From: an uncultured Eubacteriales bacterium
GTDB lineage: Bacteria; Bacillota; Clostridia; Oscillospirales; Ruminococcaceae
Direction: 5' to 3'
DNA: 6,860 nucleotides
NCBI GenBank assembly: GCA_900318545.1
Contig: ONLC01000116.1
Location: 1-6,860, forward strand
Below, one piece after another: positions 1 through 5,601 of this stretch. The translations under genes and the position numbers were made by a program. Under the pieces are notes generated by a model. It saw only the letters and a program-made list of their open reading frames with translations. It searched no databases and was not told the origin of the DNA. The number at the start of each line of letters is the position of its first letter. Positions within the stretch are counted from its first letter, which is position 1.

Positions 1-215
1 ATGTTAAGGTTGAGGGACTTGAAAATAACCTCGCTGAGCTTATAGCTGCTGACCCAATGTTCAACATCACTCTTGAAGAGCTTGAAAAGATAATGCAGCC
101 TGAAAACTATATCGGCAGATGCCCTCAGCAGGTTGACGAGTTTATTGAAAACTGCGTAAAGCCTGTTATTGAAGCAAACGGTGTTTCCGACGATGTTGCG
201 GAGATCAACGTTTAA
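1..215 (+). CDS. purB: Adenylosuccinate lyase, C-terminal end (5' truncated by window edge)
   Basis: The reading frame starting at base 3 runs to a TAA at 213-215 and gives about 70 residues. The visible stretch with 'MQPENYIGRCPQQVDEF' followed by a 'VKPVIEAN' segment matches the C-terminal tail of the longer, eukaryote-like adenylosuccinate lyases, where a 'DP..F.GRAPQQV..FL...V.PLL' pattern ends the protein. The enzyme is cytosolic and homotetrameric. It removes fumarate from SAICAR and from adenylosuccinate in purine and AMP synthesis. The active-site signature and all catalytic residues lie upstream of the window, so this call rests on the tail alone. The stop codon overlaps the next start by one base (TAATG), which suggests translational coupling. 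The ATG at base 1 is out of frame and is not a start. Confidence 0.85.
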   Translation, partial: VKVEGLENNLAELIAADPMFNITLEELEKIMQPENYIGRCPQQVDEFIENCVKPVIEANGVSDDVAEINV

Positions 216-823
216 TGGATAACAACAAGATAAAGCTCGGCTCAGATGCTGTTGTTCAAAGACTTGTAGGTGCTATGTCTGTCGGAGGACAGCTGCACCC
301 TCAATCAGCGGTATCGGCTCTGGGCTGCCTTGCTGGATATGCTTGTCAGGCTGATATACGTTCAAAATATATTATTACTGCTAAAATGGCTGTAGAAGAT
401 GTGTTTGAGGTATTCTCCGACAGATCGGGCAAGCATTACTATTTCGGAGAGCTTACAGATAAACTCCTGATAGGTGAGGGCTATTCCTTATGGGCAATGC
501 TCAGCAGAGTGTCCTCGGAGCTGCCCGACATTAACGAGATATTAGGGTATGTGTCCTCTGCAGCAGGAAGCGATAGCTTCGGAACTGTACGAGGGGTCAA
601 GACAGGAGATACGATGCAGAGCTATCTTAAAATGCTTTGGGCACCTATGTCCGCACTTGCTATACAGTACTGCGAACCGGGTGAGCTCCACATTGTATTT
701 GCTGCGGCACTCACTAAAATGCTTATGGCTTTCACCAAACAGAACACTGACGGCAAGGAGCTTGTGCGTATCTCAATGGAAAGTGCTGTCAGTATGAGCA
801 GAGTAAACATTAGTGAAATATAA
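215..823 (+). CDS. Conserved-looking hypothetical protein, 202 aa, coupled to purB
   Basis: I do not recognise this family. The ATG at 215 overlaps the purB stop codon. GGAG at 200-203, inside the purB end, is spaced 11 bases from it, and no better in-frame start is evident. The protein looks soluble and mostly helical. It has an Ala/Gly/Cys-rich segment at residues 31-45 ('HPQSAVSALGCLAGYACQ' region), an acidic-aromatic middle (61-90), and a hydrophobic Met/Ala/Leu-rich helix pair at 139-173. There is no signal peptide and no nucleotide-binding or metal-binding motif that I can name. Base composition matches its neighbours, and the one-base overlap upstream and 20-base gap downstream place it inside the purB-metY transcript. 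The tight linkage suggests a real expressed gene; its function is unknown. Confidence 0.75.
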   Translation: MDNNKIKLGSDAVVQRLVGAMSVGGQLHPQSAVSALGCLAGYACQADIRSKYIITAKMAVEDVFEVFSDRSGKHYYFGELTDKLLIGEGYSLWAMLSRVSSELPDINEILGYVSSAAGSDSFGTVRGVKTGDTMQSYLKMLWAPMSALAIQYCEPGELHIVFAAALTKMLMAFTKQNTDGKELVRISMESAVSMSRVNISEI

Positions 824-828
824 AACCG

Positions 829-834
829 AAAGGA
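829..834 (+). promoter_or_regulatory. Ribosome binding site deciding the metY start
   Basis: AAAGGA at 829-834 lies 9 bases before the ATG at 844 but only 3 bases before the in-frame TTG at 838. The spacing therefore favours the ATG, giving a 421-residue rather than a 423-residue protein. Confidence 0.7.
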
Positions 835-843
835 CTGTTGAAA

Positions 844-2109
844 ATGAAATTTGAGACCAAATGCCTTCACGAAGGCTATACACCTAAAAACGGAGAACCA
901 AGAGTCGTGCCGATAGTTCAGAGCACGACCTACGTTTATGACTCGACCGATGATGTTGCAGCTGTTTTTGATGACCCTACCAAGAGCCTTATCTACTCAA
1001 GGTTTGAAAACCCGACTACAGATGCAGTAGAGAAAAAGATCGCTGCCCTTGAGGGCGGTGTTGCTGCTATGTGTACATCATCGGGACAGGCTGCTTCGCT
1101 GCTGTCTATCCTCAATATCTGCGAGGCAGGCGACAGCTTTATTTCTTCGTCCTCTATCTATGGCGGAACAATTAATCTCTTCGCAGTTACACTCAAAAGA
1201 ATGGGAATAGAATGCATCTTCGTTGATGTTGACGCTACTAAAGAAGAGCTGCTGGCTGCTTTCAAGCCTAACACAAAGGCTGTATTTGGCGAGACTATCG
1301 CAAATCCTGCACTGACCGTATTTGACATTGAAATGTGGGCTGAGTGTGCTCACCAAAACGGTGTTCCGCTTATTGTTGACAATACCTTTGCAACACCATA
1401 CCTTTGCAGACCAATCGAGTGGGGTGCTGATATCGTTATCCACTCGACCTCAAAGTACATGGACGGTCATGCTGTTCAGGTAGGCGGTGTTATTGTTGAC
1501 AGCGGCAAGTTTGACTGGACTCAGGGCAAGTTCCCGTGTATGACTGAACCTGATGAGAGCTATCACGGAACTGTTTACACTGAAAAGTATCCATTTGCCC
1601 CGTATATTGTAAAGGCAAGAATGCAGCTTATGAGAGACTTTGGCTGTTACCCTGCTGCTAATTCTTCTTTCCTGCTTAATCTCGGACTGGAGACTCTTCC
1701 TGTCAGAATGGACAGATACTGCGAGAATGCTATCAAGGTCGCTAAGTTCTTAAAAGAGTCTGATAAGATCGAAAGCGTTACCTTCCCTGCTCTGGAGGGC
1801 GACAAGTATCACGACAAAGCTGTTAAGTATCTCGGCGGACGCTCGGCAGGAGTTATCTCCTTTGTTATCAAGGGCGGCAGACCTGCGGCTGTAAGGTTTA
1901 TGGACAGCCTGAAGCTTGCATCAAACGAGGTTCACGTTGCAGATATAAGGACCTGTGTACTGCACCCTGCGTCAGCAACGCACAGGCAGCTTACCGATGA
2001 GCAGCTTGTAGCTGCGGGTATCAACGGCGGAATGGTACGGTTCTCAGTTGGTCTTGAAAATGTTGACGATATTATCGAGGATATCAAAAACGGCCTCGCA
2101 AAGGTATAA
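844..2109 (+). CDS. metY: O-acetylhomoserine sulfhydrylase (Cys/Met metabolism PLP enzyme)
   Basis: This is a fold-type I PLP enzyme of the Cys/Met metabolism family, 421 residues, the usual length for O-acetylhomoserine aminocarboxypropyltransferase. It likely makes homocysteine from O-acetylhomoserine and sulfide (direct sulfhydrylation) in the cytosol. Visible motifs are the phosphate-contacting 'YSRFENPT' (51-58), 'SSGQA' (79-83), 'SIYGGT' (104-109), the cofactor-ring aspartate in 'VDNTFATP' (Asp179), the Schiff-base lysine Lys204 in 'HSTSKYMDGH', and 'HPASATHRQL' (374-383). Arg399 in 'MVRFSVGLE' is expected to bind the substrate carboxylate. The 'TEPDESYHG' segment (234-242) is typical of the sulfhydrylase branch. 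'YGG' stands where methionine gamma-lyases usually have Tyr-Gly-Cys, which argues against a lyase, although overlapping activities cannot be excluded. It is the last gene before the terminator. The 20-base gap upstream has no room for a riboswitch. Confidence 0.9.
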   Translation: MKFETKCLHEGYTPKNGEPRVVPIVQSTTYVYDSTDDVAAVFDDPTKSLIYSRFENPTTDAVEKKIAALEGGVAAMCTSSGQAASLLSILNICEAGDSFISSSSIYGGTINLFAVTLKRMGIECIFVDVDATKEELLAAFKPNTKAVFGETIANPALTVFDIEMWAECAHQNGVPLIVDNTFATPYLCRPIEWGADIVIHSTSKYMDGHAVQVGGVIVDSGKFDWTQGKFPCMTEPDESYHGTVYTEKYPFAPYIVKARMQLMRDFGCYPAANSSFLLNLGLETLPVRMDRYCENAIKVAKFLKESDKIESVTFPALEGDKYHDKAVKYLGGRSAGVISFVIKGGRPAAVRFMDSLKLASNEVHVADIRTCVLHPASATHRQLTDEQLVAAGINGGMVRFSVGLENVDDIIEDIKNGLAKV

Positions 2110-2112
2110 AAA

Positions 2113-2145
2113 AAAGCCCTTTTCCGTAAATCGGAGAAGGGCTTT
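2113..2145. terminator. Bidirectional intrinsic terminator between convergent operons
   Basis: A 14-bp stem pairs 2113-2126 with 2132-2145 around a 5-base loop (TAAAT), with one G-T wobble. On the + strand it is followed by a T-rich but interrupted tail (TTTACTATTAT). On the - strand the run of eight A's at 2108-2115 becomes a U tract, so the hairpin should stop the helicase-loader operon coming from the right as well as the metY transcript from the left. It occupies nearly all of the 40-base gap between the two convergent stop codons. Confidence 0.9.
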
Positions 2146-2149
2146 ACTA

Positions 2150-3133
2150 TTATCTGTAATTGTTTCGTCTCATAATCTGCCTTATATCGCTGCCTAAGAA
2201 TTTCATAGGAGCATACTGCATTATGATCCTGGAAATGATACGCTCATTATACATTTTCTGAAGCTCCCCGACTGAAAGGTTCGTTGATAAGATCACGGGC
2301 TTATCAAGGTTCAGCCTGCCGTTTACTATCTCGTAGAGCTTAGATTCAGTAAACTGGGTCTTAAATTCAGAGCCAAGGTCATCAAGTATGACAAGGTCAG
2401 CCGACAGAAGAAGCTCCATAGTTTTTGTATCTGCTCTTCCGAAATGCTCGTCTTCAAGCTTTGTGAACAGGGAGGGTATCGAGAAAAACACGACCGAATA
2501 CCCTTTTTTCATAAGCTCAGAGGCTATGCAGGAGGACAAAAATGTTTTACCTAAACCTGTTTTTCCGTAAAAGAAAAGCGAATCGGAATCCTGTCTGAAG
2601 TCCTTTGCGTACTCAATACAGTTACGGTAAACAAGCTCCATTCTCTTTCGGGGCTCTTCTCCGTCGGAGTCTCTTTCAGGATAATAATCCGACCTGAATT
2701 CATCAAAAGTATGCAGCTTCAAAGTGCAGAACTCATTAAGCTCCTCAATAGTGTACTTTGTCAGAAGCTCGGTCATGCAGCTGCATCTGATGCCGTCACG
2801 ATAGCCTGTATCATAGCATTTCTCACAGGTGAATTTATAGCTGATATAATCCTCGGGAAAGCCGTTTGAAACAAGGAGCTCCGAAATAGCACGGTTTATA
2901 GTTTCAGTCTCGGCTTTGAGATCATAGATAACAGAAGATGCGTTACTCTGCCCGGACCCTATACGGCGTAGAAGCTCAAATTTTTTCTTATCAAGAGCTG
3001 CTGTCATTTTTGCTATCTCGGGAACGGACTTGACAGCTAAATCATATCTTTGCTTCTGCTCTGAATATGCTGCATTTTTACGTTCCGCAAGAGTTCTCTC
3101 AGCCCGTTCATAAGCATTTTTTGTATAATTCAT
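2150..3133 (-). CDS. DnaC/DnaI-like helicase loader ATPase with N-terminal zinc motif
   Basis: This 327-residue AAA+ ATPase is of the DnaC/DnaI/IstB type and probably loads the replicative helicase DnaB/DnaC onto DNA. A charged, likely coiled-coil N-terminus (1-90) is followed by a Cys-x2-Cys...Cys-x-Cys cluster (Cys103, 106, 117, 119), as in zinc-ribbon loaders. The ATPase domain has Walker A 'GKTGLGKT' (190-197), Walker B 'LVILDD' (247-252), sensor 1 'LSTN' (Asn285) and 'NERIISRI' (296-303), which supplies candidate arginine-finger residues Arg298 and Arg302. GGAG at 3140-3143 sits 6 bases before the ATG and fixes the start. It is the second gene of a two-gene operon, 11 bases after the DnaD-domain gene. 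IstB transposition helpers look similar, but no transposase is adjacent and the zinc cluster plus DnaD partner favour a chromosomal loader. Confidence 0.87.
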   Translation of the reverse strand: MNYTKNAYERAERTLAERKNAAYSEQKQRYDLAVKSVPEIAKMTAALDKKKFELLRRIGSGQSNASSVIYDLKAETETINRAISELLVSNGFPEDYISYKFTCEKCYDTGYRDGIRCSCMTELLTKYTIEELNEFCTLKLHTFDEFRSDYYPERDSDGEEPRKRMELVYRNCIEYAKDFRQDSDSLFFYGKTGLGKTFLSSCIASELMKKGYSVVFFSIPSLFTKLEDEHFGRADTKTMELLLSADLVILDDLGSEFKTQFTESKLYEIVNGRLNLDKPVILSTNLSVGELQKMYNERIISRIIMQYAPMKFLGSDIRQIMRRNNYR

Positions 3134-3144
3134 TTTATTCTCCG

Positions 3145-4134
3145 TTAATTATTCTTTTTTGCTCTGCTCAGATCAAAATCCTTAGCGAAGCGTTCAAACT
3201 CATCAAGATCATAAGAGGTCTTTTCAGCAGTTGAAGCTGCCTTCTTTCTGCCCTTGAATTTGCTGTCCTCCGCATTTACCTGAGTAGGAGTAGTTATGCT
3301 GTTAGATGCCCAATCGGTAAGTATTGTATTTATGTATTTGAAGTTCAGCTTATTTATATTATCCATACACTTATTGTATGCTATCTCCAGCATTTCGATA
3401 GTAAAGCCCATATCCTTCCAGGCTCTGATATATTCAAGCTGAGTCGGTGTAGGCTTGGAAGTGATCCCGAATGCGGACAGGCATCTGCTTTCATACTTTT
3501 TCACAGCAGAAACCCTGATGATCTCACGCTCTATCTGCTGATATGTAAGTATCTCCTGCTCATACCAGCTCTTCATAACTGTTGCAAGGTATGCTACCCG
3601 TGTTTTATCCAGCGACACACAGTACTGTGCTGTCAGAAGAATAGATGCCGCATCAAAGCCATAGTATTCATATAGGGCGATAAGCTCACCCTGCTCGGTA
3701 GAATTGATGGTTTTTCCGAAAACCGACTGTATCTCATTAAGAAGCTGCGAAAGCTGCTTGTCTGAACGTGTTTTTTCGAGAATTTCTGCGTTTGTATATC
3801 TTATAGCAAGCTTTTTACTTACCGATGAGCCTGTAGGGTCAAATGCCTTGACAGCACCTACCTGCTGATTTCGTACAACAGGCTGAGCTGAATTTCTATC
3901 CGATATCAGCACACCGTTCGTCTGCCAGTATTTAACCGCATCATCAACAATCTTTTCAGATACACCGCAGGCATCAGCAATCAAAGACGAATCAAGCTCG
4001 TGGTCATTCTGAGAAAGTGCAAATATCAGCACTTTTAGATATACCGGATCACATAGCTTCAGATGCTTTTGAGCTACACTTGCAGGCACACTGAAGCAGC
4101 TTCCCCATTTATCACAATTAAAGTAGTATTTCAT
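3145..4134 (-). CDS. DnaD/DnaB-type replication initiation protein with two DnaD-like domains
   Basis: This 329-residue protein resembles the Firmicutes DnaB/DnaD family that remodels origin or fork DNA and recruits the helicase loader. The N-terminal part (about 20-80) looks like a winged-helix region: 'DPVYLKVLIFAL' and 'LIADACGVSEKIVDDAVKYW' resemble helix-turn-helix elements. Two DnaD-like helical modules follow, at about 128-203 and 218-285. Each ends in the diagnostic aromatic/hydrophobic motif, 'YLATVMKSW' (182-190) and 'YINTILTDW' (267-275). A Lys/Arg-rich stretch (293-299) and a charged tail may contact DNA. The start is supported by GGAAGGA (4141-4147 read on the - strand), 6 bases from the ATG. 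It is transcribed with the loader ATPase from a promoter at 4171-4199. Whether it corresponds to B. subtilis DnaB or DnaD cannot be decided here. Confidence 0.85.
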   Translation of the reverse strand: MKYYFNCDKWGSCFSVPASVAQKHLKLCDPVYLKVLIFALSQNDHELDSSLIADACGVSEKIVDDAVKYWQTNGVLISDRNSAQPVVRNQQVGAVKAFDPTGSSVSKKLAIRYTNAEILEKTRSDKQLSQLLNEIQSVFGKTINSTEQGELIALYEYYGFDAASILLTAQYCVSLDKTRVAYLATVMKSWYEQEILTYQQIEREIIRVSAVKKYESRCLSAFGITSKPTPTQLEYIRAWKDMGFTIEMLEIAYNKCMDNINKLNFKYINTILTDWASNSITTPTQVNAEDSKFKGRKKAASTAEKTSYDLDEFERFAKDFDLSRAKKNN

Positions 4135-4170
4135 GATTTTTCCTTCCGTAAGATAAACTCATTAACATTT

Positions 4171-4199
4171 ATTATAGCACAGTTTCTGACAAAAGTAAA
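4171..4199 (-). promoter_or_regulatory. Sigma-A promoter of the DnaD/loader operon
   Basis: Read on the - strand: -35 TTTACT (4194-4199), a 17-base spacer, and a perfect -10 TATAAT (4171-4176) preceded by TG plus one base, which makes it an extended -10. Transcription should begin near 4164, leaving a leader of roughly 30 bases that carries the ribosome binding site. Confidence 0.75.
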
Positions 4200-4280
4200 G
4201 AACAAATCTCCATTTTTATCACGTTAGCTCGCAAGCTCCTTTAATAATAACAGAAATATATCAGATTTATTGAAAAAATG

Positions 4281-4309
4281 TTGACTTGACTAGTAAAATG
4301 TGTTATTAT
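4281..4309 (+). promoter_or_regulatory. Sigma-A promoter P1 of the manA operon
   Basis: -35 TTGACT (4281-4286), a 17-base spacer, and -10 TATTAT (4304-4309) with a TG one base upstream (4301-4302), giving an extended -10. The expected start point is around 4315-4317, with a leader of about 50 bases before the manA ATG. Confidence 0.8.
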
Positions 4310-4314
4310 ATAAA
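4286..4314 (+). promoter_or_regulatory. Possible overlapping second promoter P2 of the manA operon
   Basis: The -35 region is a direct repeat (TTGACTTGACT), and the -10 region TATTATATAAA also contains two hexamers. The second pair, TTGACT (4286-4291) and TATAAA (4309-4314), again has exactly 17 bases between them and is shifted 5 bases downstream of P1. It lacks the TG extension, so it may be the weaker of the two or merely fortuitous. Confidence 0.45.
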
Positions 4315-4334
4315 GGTATAAATATATATTTTGG

Positions 4335-4358
4335 AAGGAGGAGCATCGTTTTCGGTGC
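4335..4358 (+). promoter_or_regulatory. manA ribosome binding site with intervening hairpin
   Basis: A consensus Shine-Dalgarno AAGGAGG (4335-4341) lies 25 bases from the best start codon, ATG at 4367, which is too far for normal initiation. Between them, GCATCG (4343-4348) and CGGTGC (4353-4358) can form a 6-bp stem with a TTTT loop and one T-G wobble. If folded, only about 9 unpaired bases (4342 plus 4359-4366) separate the Shine-Dalgarno and the ATG. The pairing is read directly from the sequence; its effect on initiation is inferred. Confidence 0.6.
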
Positions 4359-4366
4359 ATAAAAAT

Positions 4367-5326
4367 ATGGCATTATTCAAATTATCCCCTGCGTTCAAAG
4401 ATTACATCTGGGGCGGGACAAGACTACGTGATGAGTACGGCAAGAACTGCGACTATGATAAGGTCGCTGAAAGCTGGGAGCTTTCCTGTCACAAGGACGG
4501 CGAAAGTGTTATTGCTGACGGAGAGTTCAAGGGTCTTACTCTTTCTCAGTATATCGAGAAGGAGGGCAAGGCAGTACTTGGCTCAGCTTGTGAGCGTTTT
4601 GAAAGCTTCCCTATCCTTATAAAGCTTATTGATGCTAAAGACAACCTTTCTGTTCAGGTTCACCCCGACAATGAATATGCTCAGAGAGTTGAGGGTGAAT
4701 ACGGAAAAACAGAGATGTGGTACGTTGTTGACTGTGACGAGGGTGCTGAGCTCCTTTACGGCTTTAAGCATGAGATCAGCAAGGAAGAATTCGCTGAAAG
4801 GATAATGAATAACACTTTGCTTGAGGTCACAAACAATGTGCCAGTTCATAAGGGAGATGTTTTCTTTATAAGATCGGGAACACTCCATGCTATCGGCAAG
4901 GGCATACTTATTGCGGAGATACAGCAAAACTCCAACACCACCTACCGTATCTATGACTACGGCAGAGTAGGCAAAGACGGCAAGCCAAGAGAGCTTCACA
5001 TCGAGAAGGCTAAAGACGTTACCAAGCTTGCACCTGCTGAACAATATCCCGAAACTCCTGTCGAGCAGAAAGACGGCTATGATATCAAGCTGCTTGCCAA
5101 ATGCGAGTACTTTACTACCTACAGGGTTAATGTTCAGGATAAGGCTGTTCTGAATGCTGACGAAAGCTCTTTCAACAGCCTGCTCGTTCTTGAAGGTGAG
5201 CCTGTCATCAGCTGCGCAGGAGAAAGCGTTTCTGCAGTTAAGGGCGACAGTGTTTTCCTTTCAGCAGGAAGCGGTGAATATTCGGTAGAAGGCAAATGCA
5301 CCTTTGTACTAACAAAGATCGACTAG
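4367..5326 (+). CDS. manA: Mannose-6-phosphate isomerase, class I (type I, zinc)
   Basis: This cytosolic enzyme interconverts mannose 6-phosphate and fructose 6-phosphate, linking mannose use and GDP-mannose supply to glycolysis. At 319 residues from the ATG it is the short Firmicutes-type form. 'PAFKDYIWGG' (8-17) is the typical N-terminal motif. Zinc ligands are visible as Gln97 and His99 in 'VQVHPD', Glu116 in 'TEMWYV' and His174 in 'GTLHAIG'. Arg194 in 'TTYRIYDYGR' fits the conserved active-site arginine. The C-terminal part (about 240-319) is the second cupin-like domain. In-frame starts at TTG 4331 and GTG 4355 would add 12 or 4 residues. The ATG is preferred because the family motif then begins at the usual distance, although its Shine-Dalgarno spacing depends on a hairpin. 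It is first in an operon with a small membrane protein and a ROK kinase. Confidence 0.92.
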   Translation: MALFKLSPAFKDYIWGGTRLRDEYGKNCDYDKVAESWELSCHKDGESVIADGEFKGLTLSQYIEKEGKAVLGSACERFESFPILIKLIDAKDNLSVQVHPDNEYAQRVEGEYGKTEMWYVVDCDEGAELLYGFKHEISKEEFAERIMNNTLLEVTNNVPVHKGDVFFIRSGTLHAIGKGILIAEIQQNSNTTYRIYDYGRVGKDGKPRELHIEKAKDVTKLAPAEQYPETPVEQKDGYDIKLLAKCEYFTTYRVNVQDKAVLNADESSFNSLLVLEGEPVISCAGESVSAVKGDSVFLSAGSGEYSVEGKCTFVLTKID

Positions 5327-5330
5327 GTGA
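5325..5330 (+). promoter_or_regulatory. Ribosome binding site overlapping the manA stop codon
   Basis: AGGTGA at 5325-5330 shares its first two bases with the manA TAG stop (5324-5326) and lies 5 bases before ATG 5336. This favours ATG 5336 over the in-frame GTG at 5327, which itself falls inside this site and has no Shine-Dalgarno of its own. The arrangement implies coupling to manA translation. Confidence 0.55.
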
Positions 5331-5335
5331 ATGCT

Positions 5336-5578
5336 ATGTTTGCTAATTTAAGCTTTGACCCTAAGAAAGAGATCGGAGAGATACTTATCATCGTAGTGGC
5401 GGTGCTGCTTGGTATCTTCACAGATATAAGTATCTGGATTATTATTTTACTTGCTTTTGTTCTTGAAGTGGTTTATCTTCTTATCTACGGAGAGATCGAA
5501 AAAAGAATGGAAGCTAAAAAGCCTGAACCCGTTAAGGAAGAGATCAACTTCCACGAATATGATGAAGACGATCAATAA
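5336..5578 (+). CDS. Small two-helix membrane protein, 80 aa, unknown function
   Basis: I do not recognise this family. From the ATG at 5336 the protein has 80 residues: a short N-terminus, a hydrophobic segment at about 14-28 ('GEILIIVVAVLLGIF'), a two- to three-residue turn containing Asp30, a second hydrophobic segment at about 31-51 rich in Ile, Leu and Trp, and a highly charged tail (53-80) ending in an acidic cluster 'HEYDEDDQ'. This predicts a membrane hairpin with both ends on the same side, probably the cytoplasm given the Lys/Glu/Arg-rich tail. It sits between manA and the ROK kinase with gaps of 9 and 23 bases, so it is co-transcribed. There are no enzyme motifs; a role in sugar uptake or envelope function would be speculation. 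A GTG start at 5327 would add three residues. Confidence 0.75.
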   Translation: MFANLSFDPKKEIGEILIIVVAVLLGIFTDISIWIIILLAFVLEVVYLLIYGEIEKRMEAKKPEPVKEEINFHEYDEDDQ

Positions 5579-5601
5579 TTTTTATTATATGGAGGAATAA
5601 T

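Noticed and set aside
838..840. TTG start for metY
   Set aside because: It is only 3 bases from the AAAGGA site, while ATG 844 has 9-base spacing.
824..843. Possible SAM (S-box) or other riboswitch before metY
   Set aside because: The gap to the upstream gene is only 20 bases and contains little beyond the ribosome binding site.
1078..1443. 121-codon open frame on the - strand inside metY
   Set aside because: It overlaps the PLP-binding core of metY and its translation is Ser/Cys/Arg-rich, as expected of a shadow frame.
2150..3133. IstB-type transposition helper, hence a mobile element
   Set aside because: There is no IstA-like transposase, terminal inverted repeats or target duplication nearby. 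The zinc cluster and DnaD-domain partner fit a chromosomal helicase loader.
4223..4251. Possible operator or hairpin in the divergent region (AGCT at 4226-4229 and 4234-4237; GTTA/TAAC flanks)
   Set aside because: Only 4-bp arms that do not stack into one stem. Such short palindromes are expected by chance in AT-rich DNA.
4331..4366. Upstream starts TTG 4331 and GTG 4355 for manA
   Set aside because: TTG 4331 lies before the Shine-Dalgarno and cannot use it. GTG 4355 lies within the hairpin stem and adds residues the family normally lacks; it remains the main alternative.
4583..5044. 153-codon open frame on the - strand inside manA
   Set aside because: It lies fully antisense to a gene with intact family motifs. 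Its translation has no recognisable domain, and no promoter is apparent.
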